Counted from the stretch's first letter, positions 39,781 through 48,541 are shown. The stretch: 53,155 nt of DNA from Candidatus Thorarchaeota archaeon (GCA_029858305.1 JAOUFI010000010.1:1-53155), one strand, 5' to 3'. Notes: generated from the letters alone by a model not told the origin. Made by a program: numbers and translations.

Positions 39781-40860
39781 ATGGAAGCCTCTGTATATTT
39801 TCACGAGGAGGCTAGAGAATTGCCAACGAGTCTCACAGTAGGTACAGCAACGGCGAAAAGAGGAGAACTCAAGAAGGGTGTCATCAAAGGAATCGAGTTG
39901 AACACAACGACTTCCATTGATATTCCAGTCTTGGTTATGAATGGAGAGAAGGATGGGCCAACACTACTCATGGTGTCGACTCAGCATGGTATTGAGATAC
40001 AGGGGATTGAGGTCATTCTCAAGATAATGAGAGAGCGGGTGAATCCAAAGGGGCTTCGAGGAGCCATTATTGGCATTCCGGTCGAGAATCCACTTGCCTT
40101 CATGCACCACCAGTATCTCTCTTGGATAGACAATCTTGATCTTGGTGGAGGTGGAAGTGCGAGTCCATTAACTGCAGACCAGCCATCTGGAACTGCAACA
40201 GAACGACTAGCTCATGCTTTATGGGAGAAGGCGTGGAGCAAGGCTGACATGGTTATCAATATACACTGTAATGTGAGACCAGACTCGCTCTTCTTCACTG
40301 AGGTCAATATTGGCAATCCATCAACAAAAGAGAGTCTTGAGAGAATGGCAAAGGTGTTTGGTGTAACAAATGTTGTTGAGAATGTCCCCCTCAAAGAGAA
40401 CGCGCCTGATACCCTCTCAAATCTGGCTGTCAAGAATGGTGTCCCTGACATTCTGGTTGAACTCATCGATGGACGTTGGATATCAGAACCCTCGACAACA
40501 GTGGGTGTCAAAGGTGTTCTTAACATAATGAAAGAGTTCAACATGATTGATGGTAAAATCGAACCGCAGAATGGGATAACCATCATACCTGGTGTGTGTA
40601 CAATGCACGGGATTGTCAGAGCAAATAGAGGTGGACTCATTCGATTCAAGAAGGTCCCAGGTGCTTTTCTGAAGAAGGGAGACATTTTTGCAGAGATCTA
40701 CGACCTGTATGGCGATGTCCTTGAACAGGTGAAGAGCCCGGTTGATGGATATATTTGGGCATACCCATGTGGTGACATCTTAGGTACACCAGGTAGTTTA
40801 CAAGCTGTACAAACCGGAGCCAACATTGCATACGCTTTTACTTCGAGTGAGAAGCGGTAG
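39781..40860 (+). CDS. AstE/aspartoacylase-like zinc deacylase (M14 superfamily)
   Basis: 359 residues. Zinc-ligand region S-T-Q-H-G-I-E-I-Q-G near residue 62 (H and E), a downstream N-I-H-C-N near residue 160 (third His) and a C-terminal beta domain ending V-K-S-P-V-D-G-Y-I-W-A-Y, as in succinylglutamate desuccinylase/aspartoacylase proteins. These hydrolyse N-acyl amino acids or related amides. The substrate is unknown. First gene after the secY insertion, with its start about 40 bases beyond the displaced terminator's hairpin. Confidence 0.8.
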   Translation: MEASVYFHEEARELPTSLTVGTATAKRGELKKGVIKGIELNTTTSIDIPVLVMNGEKDGPTLLMVSTQHGIEIQGIEVILKIMRERVNPKGLRGAIIGIPVENPLAFMHHQYLSWIDNLDLGGGGSASPLTADQPSGTATERLAHALWEKAWSKADMVINIHCNVRPDSLFFTEVNIGNPSTKESLERMAKVFGVTNVVENVPLKENAPDTLSNLAVKNGVPDILVELIDGRWISEPSTTVGVKGVLNIMKEFNMIDGKIEPQNGITIIPGVCTMHGIVRANRGGLIRFKKVPGAFLKKGDIFAEIYDLYGDVLEQVKSPVDGYIWAYPCGDILGTPGSLQAVQTGANIAYAFTSSEKR

Positions 40861-40887
40861 TGGGTACGTTCGCATAATGAGATAGAG

Positions 40888-41868
40888 GTGTTCCATGTGG
40901 GGTGGCGTAATCATCTAAATTACGATCCTTTGCCACAGTTTGCAGATGTTGATAATAAAGCCCTTCAATATCAGGTGCGAAGAGACCTTCAGGGATTGAA
41001 TCCAGGCCCAGTCACTTCTCTCTGGGACTTGTATCCTGTGCAAAGAATCCTGAGAAAGCAACAAGAGGATGGCTCTTGGAAGTATCCTAAGAAGAAGACA
41101 GATCCAATCGAAATCTCTGGTTACAAGCAACTTGAAACCTTCAGACAGCTCGGTATACTTGTTGAGAAGTATCTCCTAAATAGAGATCATTCCTCAGTGC
41201 AAAGAGCCGCAGACTTCCTTTTTAATTGTCAGACAGAAGAAGGTGATTTCAGAGGCATCTATCGAAATCAGTACAGTCCAAACTACACTGCTGCCTATCT
41301 TGAGATTCTAATCAAGGCAGGATTTATTGACGAGGAGGCCATAGAACGAGGTCTTCAGTGGTTACTCTCTATTCGCGAAGATGACGGAGGATGGACAGTG
41401 CCTCTTCGTACTGAACATCTGAGGTGGGGAGAGGTAATAAAACTGACAGAACCGGTGCAGCCAAGAAGGGAAAAGCGTTTCTCGCAAATGATCACCGGAG
41501 TAGTTCTACGTCCTTTTGCGGTCCACCCAAGATACAGCCATCAAGCAGATATTTTGCGAGCCGGCGAGAAACTTGCTACCCAAATATTCAAGGCGGATAA
41601 TTACACAGACAGAAAAGCACCTGAATACTGGACTAGAATTACATTCCCATTTTGGTTCAGTGACATCTTATCCGTATTGGATACTCTTTCGAGATTAGGA
41701 TTCTCTGCAGATCATCAGAATATAAGAGAGGCAATAGACTGGTTTGTAAATCAGCAGAAGAGAGATGGAAGCTGGTCGCTATACCTACTTAAAGGAGCAG
41801 GAGATAAGCACCAAAGTCTCTGGGTTGCGCTTGTTATATGTAGAATGCTCAAACGTTTCTTTGGATGA
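40888..41868 (+). CDS. squalene-cyclase-like alpha/alpha-toroid protein
   Basis: 326 residues built from repeats typical of prenyltransferase/terpene cyclase toroids: R-K-Q-Q-E-D-G-S-W-K-Y, F-N-C-Q-T-E-E-G-D-F-R-G, I-R-E-D-D-G-G-W-T-V and Q-Q-K-R-D-G-S-W-S-L (QW-like repeats). The catalytic DxDD of squalene-hopene cyclases is not seen, and it is half their length, so it is probably a binding or non-cyclase member. Start is GTG at 40888, 27 bases after the AstE-like gene; the pair may be an operon. Confidence 0.72.
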   Translation: MFHVGWRNHLNYDPLPQFADVDNKALQYQVRRDLQGLNPGPVTSLWDLYPVQRILRKQQEDGSWKYPKKKTDPIEISGYKQLETFRQLGILVEKYLLNRDHSSVQRAADFLFNCQTEEGDFRGIYRNQYSPNYTAAYLEILIKAGFIDEEAIERGLQWLLSIREDDGGWTVPLRTEHLRWGEVIKLTEPVQPRREKRFSQMITGVVLRPFAVHPRYSHQADILRAGEKLATQIFKADNYTDRKAPEYWTRITFPFWFSDILSVLDTLSRLGFSADHQNIREAIDWFVNQQKRDGSWSLYLLKGAGDKHQSLWVALVICRMLKRFFG

Positions 41869-41901
41869 TTTGCATCGGTGTCCACTGAAGGTACATGGAA
41901 G

Positions 41902-41938
41902 GAATTATAACTACCCTCATTCGACCATGCGGTCGAAT
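41902..41938 (+). promoter_or_regulatory. adkA promoter with palindromic operator candidate
   Basis: GAATTATAAC at 41902-41911 is a TATA candidate. A perfect 8-bp inverted repeat, ATTCGACC-ATGC-GGTCGAAT (41919-41938), begins about 10 bases further on, over the expected transcription start, and 25 bases before the adkA ATG. It could bind a dimeric regulator or form a hairpin at the 5' end of the mRNA. Confidence 0.45.
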
Positions 41939-41963
41939 TCAGAGTCGAAGGTGAGTCCATTCG

Positions 41964-42554
41964 ATGAGTGAGTCAAGAAATATTGTCATTGTAACTGGTA
42001 TTCCAGGAGTTGGTAAGACAACTGTGATCAATACTGCTGTGGATATTGTCAAACAGAAACATGGGGAAGATGTTCTCGTTCTGAACTTCGGTACAGAGAT
42101 GTTTGAAGTAGCCTCTAAGACCGGACAGGTAAAAACTCGGGACGAAATGAGAAAAATGCCCACTGCCCTGCAACGCAAGAATCAGAAGCTTGCTGGAGAA
42201 TCAATTGCAAAGAAAGCTCGAAAAACAAGGGTGATTGTTGACACTCATACTCTTATCCAGACTAATAATGGATACTTGATTGGGCTCCCTGAGTGGGTTA
42301 TACGGGCCATCCAACCAAAGACTGTCGTACTTGTGGAGGCTGAATCTGATAAGATAGCAAGCCGTAGAAGTAGTGATGAAACCAGAACTCGTGATGCACA
42401 GGCAGTCAGTGATATTCAAATACATCAAGAGATGTGTAGGGCAGCTGCTATTTCAGTTGGAACACTAACTGGGGCAACGGTGAGAAGAATCATGAACCGA
42501 GAGGGTAAAGTTGAAGAGGCGGCCGCTGAATTAGCTCAGACATTAATGGAGTAG
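41964..42554 (+). CDS. adkA: archaeal adenylate kinase
   Basis: 196 residues, archaeal AdkA type (trimeric, P-loop kinase). G-I-P-G-V-G-K-T-T at residues 12-20, then L-N-F-G-T-E-M-F-E-V-A, R-D-E-M-R-K-M, V-D-T-H-T-L-I-Q-T-N-N-G-Y-L-I-G-L-P and the lid-like R-R-S-S-D-E-T-R-T-R-D. Balances AMP, ADP and ATP. Usual neighbour of secY in archaea; here separated by the insertion and two other genes. Confidence 0.94.
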   Translation: MSESRNIVIVTGIPGVGKTTVINTAVDIVKQKHGEDVLVLNFGTEMFEVASKTGQVKTRDEMRKMPTALQRKNQKLAGESIAKKARKTRVIVDTHTLIQTNNGYLIGLPEWVIRAIQPKTVVLVEAESDKIASRRSSDETRTRDAQAVSDIQIHQEMCRAAAISVGTLTGATVRRIMNREGKVEEAAAELAQTLME

Positions 42555-42560
42555 AAACAG

Positions 42561-43130
42561 TTGCAGGATCTCTTCACAGACTTTGCCATTTGGTTTGCTA
42601 CAGCTTTTCAGTTGTTTCAGAAGCCGCCCTTTTCTGCGTTATTCATCATGCTTGTATCAGTCGTGGTATCAACGATGAGTAACCTAGCCATGAAACGTTT
42701 TTCGGACATGCGAAGACTTCAACGACAGCAGTTGGAGATAAAGCAGTATCAAGAGATGGAGAAGGAGGCAAAGCGAACACAGAATGAAAAACTGCTCAAG
42801 AAGGTAAAAAGAAGGAAGGCATACATTGATAGAATCCAACGCGAACAGTTGAGCTCTCGATGTAAACCATCTCTGATATTTCTTATTCCATTCATGCTTA
42901 TCTTCACGATTCTTAGAGGCTTTTACACCATTGACGGTACGGAACAGATTGTTGCAGTGATACCGTTCAACTTGCAGAAAGTTCTACCATTCCTGGTAGG
43001 TATGGGCGGTCGAGCTACCGAGGCTGGCTTTGGTCTGACATATTATATCTTCTACTTCATTGTAGGTCTTGGGCTCTCTAGCATCCTTCAAAGAATCATG
43101 GGTACACAAGTCATGGCTCCGCAGACGTAG
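42561..43130 (+). CDS. EMC3/TMCO1-like (DUF106) membrane protein
   Basis: 189 residues, Oxa1/YidC/Get1 superfamily. N-terminal span (about 20-42), a cytosolic coiled coil (R-L-Q-R-Q-Q-L-E-I-K-Q-Y-Q-E-M-E-K-E-A-K) and two or three C-terminal spans starting P-S-L-I-F-L-I-P-F. Archaeal DUF106 proteins are ancestral to EMC3 and TMCO1 and act as membrane-protein insertases near SecY. Start TTG at 42561, six bases after adkA. It complements Get3 at 8.3 kb. Confidence 0.87.
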   Translation: MQDLFTDFAIWFATAFQLFQKPPFSALFIMLVSVVVSTMSNLAMKRFSDMRRLQRQQLEIKQYQEMEKEAKRTQNEKLLKKVKRRKAYIDRIQREQLSSRCKPSLIFLIPFMLIFTILRGFYTIDGTEQIVAVIPFNLQKVLPFLVGMGGRATEAGFGLTYYIFYFIVGLGLSSILQRIMGTQVMAPQT

Positions 43131-43211
43131 CAATTCATAAGTGACCCACCGCTTTGCTTAAAAGAGAACGACCAAGGGTCTCAAGGGAACAATAAAGGAA
43201 TGGTGTTGAAA

Positions 43212-43478
43212 ATGGCACGACCTGGCCAATTAACAAGAGGAAGAGCAAATCGAATGGTTAGAACGCCCGGTGGTAGAAGAGTCGTACATAGACAAAAGTT
43301 CTACAAGTCTGGAGGCATTTGCCCCGTGACTGGTGCACAGCTGCAACTTCCTAAGAATTCGCTATATCGACTGAGCAGAAAAGCAAGTCGATCATCAAAA
43401 CGTCCAAATCGTCCCTATGGTGGAGTGCTATCATCAGCAGCTGTACGTCGTGCAATAATCACAAAAACTCGAGAGTAG
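43212..43478 (+). CDS. rpl34e: ribosomal protein eL34
   Basis: 88 residues from the ATG at 43212 (M-A-R-P-G-Q-L-T-R-G). Basic, with G-G-R-R-V-V-H-R-Q-K-F-Y-K-S and C-P-V-T-G-A-Q-L. An ATG at 43200 would add four residues. A TATA-like GCTTAAAAG lies about 45 bases upstream. Confidence 0.92.
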   Translation: MARPGQLTRGRANRMVRTPGGRRVVHRQKFYKSGGICPVTGAQLQLPKNSLYRLSRKASRSSKRPNRPYGGVLSSAAVRRAIITKTRE

Positions 43479-43482
43479 AGAG

Positions 43483-44028
43483 ATGAAGCGAGTCATCACT
43501 ATTGGCGGGCTTCATGGAACAGGAAAGAGCTCCGTGGCTGATGCAGTAGCGAAGAGATTCAATTTGAGAAGGAGTTCTGCTGGAGCCACATTCCGGCAAT
43601 TAGCCAAGGAGAGAGGATTAACCTTGGAGGAGTTCTGTCGCGTGGCAGAGGGCGACGAGGAAATTGATAAGCTAATTGATAACGCTCAGAGAAAAGAGGC
43701 ACAGAAGGGCAATGCTGTCATCGATGGTCAGCTTGCGGCATGGATGGCAGGAGAATATGCAGACCTGAAAATACTATTGACAGCTCCCCTTGATGTAAGA
43801 ATTAGGAGAATTGCCGCGCGGGATGGTGCAGATTTTGAGTTCGCTCGCCGGGAAACCATCCATCGCGAGGGGAGTGAAAAGGCAAGGTATCTCGAATACT
43901 ACAAAGTAGATGTTTCTGATTTGTCTATCTATGATCTCATTCTCAACACAGGCAAGTATTCTCTTGAAGGGGTCAGCAGTATAGTAATCACCGCAATTGA
44001 AACATATTTTGATATTGAAAAGAGGTAG
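43483..44028 (+). CDS. cmk: cytidylate kinase
   Basis: 181 residues, archaeal CMP kinase. P-loop G-L-H-G-T-G-K-S-S at residues 8-16, then S-A-G-A-T-F-R-Q-L-A-K-E-R-G, V-I-D-G-Q-L-A-A-W-M and a lid with R-I-A-A-R-D-G. Phosphorylates CMP/dCMP. Four bases after eL34, and followed by eL14 after a 130-base gap. Confidence 0.93.
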   Translation: MKRVITIGGLHGTGKSSVADAVAKRFNLRRSSAGATFRQLAKERGLTLEEFCRVAEGDEEIDKLIDNAQRKEAQKGNAVIDGQLAAWMAGEYADLKILLTAPLDVRIRRIAARDGADFEFARRETIHREGSEKARYLEYYKVDVSDLSIYDLILNTGKYSLEGVSSIVITAIETYFDIEKR

Positions 44029-44158
44029 GGCTTTTACAGGTCCTAGCGGAAAGCTCATATTGTGAACAAAAGCAAGTGACCGTATTCTCCCAGTCCAGTG
44101 GGATGATACATCGAGGCGACTTGGTTGCAGACTATGGACAAGGTGAGGTGTAATTGAT

Positions 44159-44440
44159 ATGAACTTGTACGACATTGGTAGAATCTGTGTTAAGGTGGTA
44201 GGTCGAGAGACTGGAAGCCACTGTGTCATCGTTGAAATTAAGGATGATAGCTATGTGGTTATCACCGGACCGAAGAATCTTAGTGGAGTCAGACGACGCA
44301 ATTGCAATACTCGACACCTTGAGCCCTTGGAGACCGTACTACCAATCTCCAAAGGAGCGGATGACGAGGCGGTAAGAAAGGCAATTGATGATGCAGGTCT
44401 TACTGATAAATTCCGACAGAAGATTCGGTTCGAGCTCTAG
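44159..44440 (+). CDS. rpl14e: ribosomal protein eL14
   Basis: 93 residues with the KOW-like start D-I-G-R-I-C-V-K-V-V-G-R-E-T-G and V-V-I-T-G-P-K, R-R-R-N-C-N-T-R-H-L-E-P-L. The order cmk, L14e, truB is a known archaeal arrangement. SD GAGGTG is 8 bases upstream. The 130-base gap before it shows no clear gene. Confidence 0.92.
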   Translation: MNLYDIGRICVKVVGRETGSHCVIVEIKDDSYVVITGPKNLSGVRRRNCNTRHLEPLETVLPISKGADDEAVRKAIDDAGLTDKFRQKIRFEL

Positions 44441-44471
44441 ACGGAGCTAGATGTAAAAGGAGTGTCTGTGA

Positions 44472-45485
44472 TTGGTGGGTCTTCTGCCTTCAGACCAACC
44501 TCGTGAAATTATTCAAAGAGCATCAGATACTACCAATCCAGACTATGGATTCTCTTCACTTGATAATCTCCCTATCGAATACCTCCTTGAGAATGGTGTA
44601 ATAGTCCTTGACAAACCAGCAGGGCCTACAAGTCATGAGGTTGCGACTTGGGTCAAGAAAATACTGAATGTTGATCGTGTAGGTCATGGAGGCACATTGG
44701 ATCCCGGAGTAACAGGCATTCTACCAACAGGTATTGGAAATGCCACGAAAGCTATGCAGGCACTTCTTCCGGCCGGAAAAGAGTATGTTTGTGTTCTTGA
44801 ACTTCATCACTCATCACCGGAGGAGGAGATAAGACGAGTCATTGAGGAGTTTGTAGGCAAAATCTACCAAAAACCTCCACTCAGGTCATCAGTGAAGCGG
44901 GTTTTGCGAGTCCGTGAAATTTACTATAATCAAATCATCGAAATCAAGGGAAGACTTGTCCTCTTTCGTGTTGGATGTGAAGCAGGCACCTATGTTCGAA
45001 AGCTCTGCTTTGATATTGGAGAAGCCCTTGGTGTTGGAGGGCATATGAGAGAGCTTCGCCGAACACGGGTTGGAGGATTCAAGGAGGATATACACCTATG
45101 TTCGTTGTACGATCTGAAGGATGCCTATATCTTTTGGAAGGAGGATGGGGATGAGAAACTCCTTCGAAGATATCTATTGCCTACGGAATTCGCACTTAGT
45201 CATTTACCCTTCATTCAGATACGTGACTCCGCCGTCGATGCAATATGCCATGGCGCAGATCTAGCAGCGACGGGAGTGATTACACTCAACACTGGTATCA
45301 CGAAAGGAGACTTAATCCTCCTCAAGACACTGAAGGGAGAAGCTGTTGCACTAGCAAAGAGTAATGATATCAGCGAGAGAATAGCTAAAGCCAAGAGTGG
45401 AATTGTTGCAACAAGCGAGCGAGTTCTAATGGTGAGAGGTAGGTATCCTCAGATGTGGAAAAGGCATACAGAGAATGCGGATTGA
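44472..45485 (+). CDS. truB: tRNA/rRNA pseudouridine synthase Cbf5 (TruB family)
   Basis: 337 residues. Catalytic region G-H-G-G-T-L-D-P-G-V-T-G-I-L-P with the nucleophilic Asp near residue 77; L-D-K-P-A-G-P-T-S-H-E-V upstream; R-E-I-Y and G-T-Y-V-R-K-L-C downstream; C-terminal PUA domain from about 255. Works in H/ACA RNPs (with Nop10, Gar1, L7Ae) and alone on tRNA U55. TTG start with AAGGAG upstream. The RNase P RNA begins 40 bases after its stop. Confidence 0.95.
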   Translation: MVGLLPSDQPREIIQRASDTTNPDYGFSSLDNLPIEYLLENGVIVLDKPAGPTSHEVATWVKKILNVDRVGHGGTLDPGVTGILPTGIGNATKAMQALLPAGKEYVCVLELHHSSPEEEIRRVIEEFVGKIYQKPPLRSSVKRVLRVREIYYNQIIEIKGRLVLFRVGCEAGTYVRKLCFDIGEALGVGGHMRELRRTRVGGFKEDIHLCSLYDLKDAYIFWKEDGDEKLLRRYLLPTEFALSHLPFIQIRDSAVDAICHGADLAATGVITLNTGITKGDLILLKTLKGEAVALAKSNDISERIAKAKSGIVATSERVLMVRGRYPQMWKRHTENAD

Positions 45486-45525
45486 AATATTAACCATCTT
45501 TTTATGAGTATCCTTCGAGAGGATT

Positions 45526-45882
45526 ATGTAGCTCTGGAGCAGAAGCGCAACTGACGGTACTCATCCTTCGGGGTGAGAGCTGAGGAAACTCCCGACTCGT
45601 GTCGACGCCGGTCCAACGAAAGAAGGGAGGCGAGAGCCTCGCTCTGGGAACAGAAACGACACCCCCGAACGGGCGTGACAATGATACAGACTTGAATCTG
45701 TTGAGGACTCGTTTGGCTTGGCTGAAACGGCCTATCACCGGTTGAGCAATTCCAAGAATACACTGTTGATGTGCCGACCTGAGGTGTAGGGTAGGAAGCT
45801 TAGTTCGATGTTGCAAGACCTCTGATCGGTAACTTTCGGAGGTGGAACAGAATTGGGGTTACTCTCTGGACCAGAGCTACAT
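45526..45882 (+). ncRNA. rnpB: RNase P RNA
   Basis: About 357 nt. The two ends form a perfect 12-bp P1 helix (ATGTAGCTCTGG at 45526-45537 with CCAGAGCTACAT at 45871-45882). Conserved region I, GAGGAAACTCCCG, is near 45582-45594. The conserved 3' region ACAGAATTGGGGTTAC (45847-45862) precedes the closing P1 strand. Many internal helices with GAAA/TTCG-type loops are visible. It cleaves the 5' leader of pre-tRNAs with protein partners including p29 (28.9 kb). AAATATTAA at 45486-45494 may be its TATA box. Confidence 0.93.
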
Positions 45883-45890
45883 CACATCAT

Positions 45891-46445
45891 TCAGCCATTC
45901 TGCAATTCCATATACTCTTTTTGAATTTGAACGACTTCTCCGCTAGTGGAGCATTTCGAATACTCTTCTAAAAGCTCATGATTCAATGTTATGAATGTAG
46001 AACCCCATTTGAATACGGACATGATATCCTCGGCAAAGTCTTTGAATCCAGCGATGTATATTGCTGCAGCAATAGCCTCAGCAGTTGAAAGTTTGATCGG
46101 TTTGTATGTGTTGATTGGATTAGCAGCAAGCAGATATGGTAATGCTCTTTGTATACCAAGTCTTGAGGTGGCAAATATCTCTTCAGCCTTTTTCCATGAA
46201 CAATCAAGCGCAATAAGACCTGAGCGAAGTATAGCATCCCTATCTGCCCTAGAGAATGCAACCTCTGACACAGGGTTGAGAACAACGCCACCCTGAGGAA
46301 TTTGGTTCATGTTTGTCAGAATTTGACCTCTTTTCATTCTGCTGAGGCGTATCCCTGTACATTTCTTTGGGGCACATTGGCCAGCATGATAGATGAGAAT
46401 TCTCGGTTGTGGGGTCACTCTTGATTCACCAATCGTGCAATCCAA
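45891..46445 (-). CDS. tsr3: rRNA aminocarboxypropyltransferase Tsr3
   Basis: 184 residues. SPOUT-like fold proteins of the DUF367 family: I-Y-H-A-G-Q-C-A-P-K-K-C-T-G near residue 20, G-G-V-V-L-N-P-V-S, G-L-I-A-L-D-C-S-W near residue 78 and A-L-P-Y-L-L-A-A-N-P-I-N. Transfers an acp group from SAM to the hypermodified small-subunit rRNA uridine. Its end faces the RNase P RNA; its start is close to the divergent Cys-rich gene. Confidence 0.92.
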   Translation of the reverse strand: MDCTIGESRVTPQPRILIYHAGQCAPKKCTGIRLSRMKRGQILTNMNQIPQGGVVLNPVSEVAFSRADRDAILRSGLIALDCSWKKAEEIFATSRLGIQRALPYLLAANPINTYKPIKLSTAEAIAAAIYIAGFKDFAEDIMSVFKWGSTFITLNHELLEEYSKCSTSGEVVQIQKEYMELQNG

Positions 46446-46492
46446 AAAGGGTAAAGGATTTCTGTGTTTTCATAGGCCTCAACAAAGAGGAA

Positions 46493-46771
46493 ATGCCAAG
46501 AATGTACTACGCACCAGGAATAATATGTGAGATTTGCAGTGAGGAAAATAGACAGCTCGTATCGTGTAAGATGTGTGGAGCATTTGTATGTACTGATTGC
46601 ATGAATCACGATGAGATATGCTTGAATTGTAGTGAGGCTAGATGCTACATCTGTCAAGATTACTTGGCTGCGCGAGCATGTAATATCTGTGGAAGACTCG
46701 TCTGTGAGGACCATGGAACGAAAGTGGATGAGTCTACAATCTGCGATAATTGTCGGAAGAGAGAGGCATGA
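46493..46771 (+). CDS. multi-zinc-finger Cys-rich protein
   Basis: About 92 residues from the ATG at 46493 (an earlier ATG at 46409 would overlap tsr3). Fourteen or so cysteines in pairs: C-E-I-C, C-K-M-C, C-T-D-C, C-L-N-C, C-Y-I-C, C-N-I-C-G, C-E-D-H and C-D-N-C, arranged like B-box/RING-type zinc fingers. Its stop overlaps the tiaS ATG (ATGA), so the two are coupled. A role as RNA- or protein-binding partner is a guess. Confidence 0.7.
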   Translation: MPRMYYAPGIICEICSEENRQLVSCKMCGAFVCTDCMNHDEICLNCSEARCYICQDYLAARACNICGRLVCEDHGTKVDESTICDNCRKREA

Positions 46772-48102
46772 GCAATAGGGAAATCCACATTGGTCTTGAC
46801 GACATTGACAGCCCAAAGGGCGGCTGTACAACACACTTTGCAAGCCTGCTAGTAGAACATCTCACAAAACAGTCCGTGGATTGGAAAGATTACCCTCGAT
46901 TGATTCGGCTCAATCCAGGGATTCCATTCAGAACCCGTGGTAATGGAGCTGTCGCACTTCAGTTTCTCTTTGACACCAGCTTGGTTGAAGATTTGATGGG
47001 CCGAATGGTGCAGATGGTTCACAAATACGTAGACGAAACTTACCCCAACACAAATCCCGGTATTGTTGTTATTGTTGAAGAGATACCAGAGAGTGTAAGG
47101 GCACTCTCACAGCAAGCACTATGGCGGACAGTTCCAATAGATCTAGCGTGCAGACTAGTGAAAAGAAATAACATTATTCACTTCGGAGGTGGTAATGGAA
47201 GGGGATTGATTGGCGCTTTGTCAGCAGTTGGGAACGCTCTTGAGGGGGACCATACCTACGAATTCATTGCATATCGAGGAATAAACCAGTGTGATCAGAA
47301 AAGAGGTGTGGATCCAGAGTCTGTACAAGAGATGGTTGATAGAATGGGAAATAGGATATTTTCGAATATCGACATAACAGATGGGAGGATTCTGATTGAA
47401 CCACATGGTCCCGATCCAGTCATCTATGGAATCAGAGGTGAAACTGCACAAGATGTCAAAAATGCAGCTGATTTCGTGAGAAGCGAACAAAATGTGGATA
47501 GATGGATGGTTTTCAGGAGTAATCAGGGAACAGGGGAGCATCTAAAGTATACCATGAAGATACGAGATTTGAGACCGTACATGGCGTCTATTGTTCATGG
47601 CTTTGTAGAGAGTCGTTCAAAGATAATTGAGGGAGGACACGTTGTATTCGGGCTCCGTGATGATAATGGGAGAATAGATTGTGCTGCTTATGAACCCACA
47701 CGAGACTTTAGAGAGATTGTCAAGGCTTTACGAATTGGTGATGAGATCAAGGTCCACGCAAATGTGAGACCTAGTTCTCGGTCACATGGGCTTACTCTAA
47801 ATATTGAGGGTCTTGAGATTCTCAATCTCACACAGGAGATTCGGTCGCTAAATCCATTCTGCCCACATTGCCTAAAGCGAATGAAGAGTGCTGGAAGTGA
47901 TAAGGGATACAAGTGTTTCAAGTGTGGTTTCAAAGACAGGACAGCAGTGAAGATTGATACACAGATAGAGAGAAGCATCAGAGAAGGATTGTACATCCCG
48001 CCACTCAGCGCACAAAGACATCTCACTCGCCCAAGTGCTAGATTCGAATCGCGAAACTCGGGAAGACCATTGAGTCTAATTAGCAAATGGCATAGTCCAT
48101 GA
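46768..48102 (+). CDS. tiaS: tRNA(Ile2) agmatinylcytidine synthetase TiaS
   Basis: 444 residues. N-terminal I-G-L-D-D-I-D-S-P-K-G-G-C-T-T-H, the P-loop-free ATP-binding region unique to TiaS, then F-R-T-R-G-N-G-A-V-A, an OB-fold region near 275-360 and a C-terminal zinc ribbon (C-P-H-C and C-F-K-C-G near 370-395). It converts C34 of tRNA-Ile(CAU) to agmatidine so that it reads AUA. The ATG at 46768 is favoured over an in-frame TTG at 46750 because of the ATGA overlap. Confidence 0.94.
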   Translation: MSNREIHIGLDDIDSPKGGCTTHFASLLVEHLTKQSVDWKDYPRLIRLNPGIPFRTRGNGAVALQFLFDTSLVEDLMGRMVQMVHKYVDETYPNTNPGIVVIVEEIPESVRALSQQALWRTVPIDLACRLVKRNNIIHFGGGNGRGLIGALSAVGNALEGDHTYEFIAYRGINQCDQKRGVDPESVQEMVDRMGNRIFSNIDITDGRILIEPHGPDPVIYGIRGETAQDVKNAADFVRSEQNVDRWMVFRSNQGTGEHLKYTMKIRDLRPYMASIVHGFVESRSKIIEGGHVVFGLRDDNGRIDCAAYEPTRDFREIVKALRIGDEIKVHANVRPSSRSHGLTLNIEGLEILNLTQEIRSLNPFCPHCLKRMKSAGSDKGYKCFKCGFKDRTAVKIDTQIERSIREGLYIPPLSAQRHLTRPSARFESRNSGRPLSLISKWHSP

Positions 48103-48139
48103 ATGCCAGCTAAATGAGAGAAATATACGCGAAAAGAAT

Positions 48140-48541
48140 CTATACTCGTCTTCCGCGACGACCGCCAGCTTTTCTGGTTCCGTCATGAGGGACAGGGGTA
48201 ACTTCATCGATGATACCGATTCTCAGACCTGCCCTGCTCAGCGCACGAATTGCCGCTTGTGCACCAGGACCTGGAGTCTTAGGGCCAGAACCACCGGGAG
48301 CTCGTACACGGATGTGAATACCATAAACGCCCTTGTCCTTGGCTTCCCTTGCCGCTTGAAAAGCGGCTTGCATAGCAGCATGAGGTGAGGATTCGTTCCT
48401 ATCCGCCTTGACCATCATACCACCAGTATGTCGTGCCAATGTCTCTGCGCCAGTTATGTCAGTGATGGTAATTATTGTGTCATTGTATGATGCAAAGATG
48501 TGGGCTACTGCCCATTTGTCTCTCTTCTCTTCTTTACTCAA
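48140..48541 (-). CDS. rps11: ribosomal protein uS11
   Basis: 133 residues. [33 protein letters not shown] and C-terminal [18 protein letters not shown]. Its start overlaps the end of S4. The rpoD gene, which commonly follows in archaea, is missing here; the convergent tiaS comes next. Confidence 0.95.
   Translation of the reverse strand: MSKEEKRDKWAVAHIFASYNDTIITITDITGAETLARHTGGMMVKADRNESSPHAAMQAAFQAAREAKDKGVYGIHIRVRAPGGSGPKTPGPGAQAAIRALSRAGLRIGIIDEVTPVPHDGTRKAGGRRGRRV

Noticed and set aside
44029..44158. Possible box C/D RNA or short gene between cmk and L14e
   Set aside because: A GATGATA resembling a C box is present but no D box or closing stem was found, and the only short frame (16-25 codons) has no support.
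45502..45816. 104-codon frame opposite the RNase P RNA
   Set aside because: The sequence is explained by a structured RNA with perfect P1 pairing; the frame is incidental.
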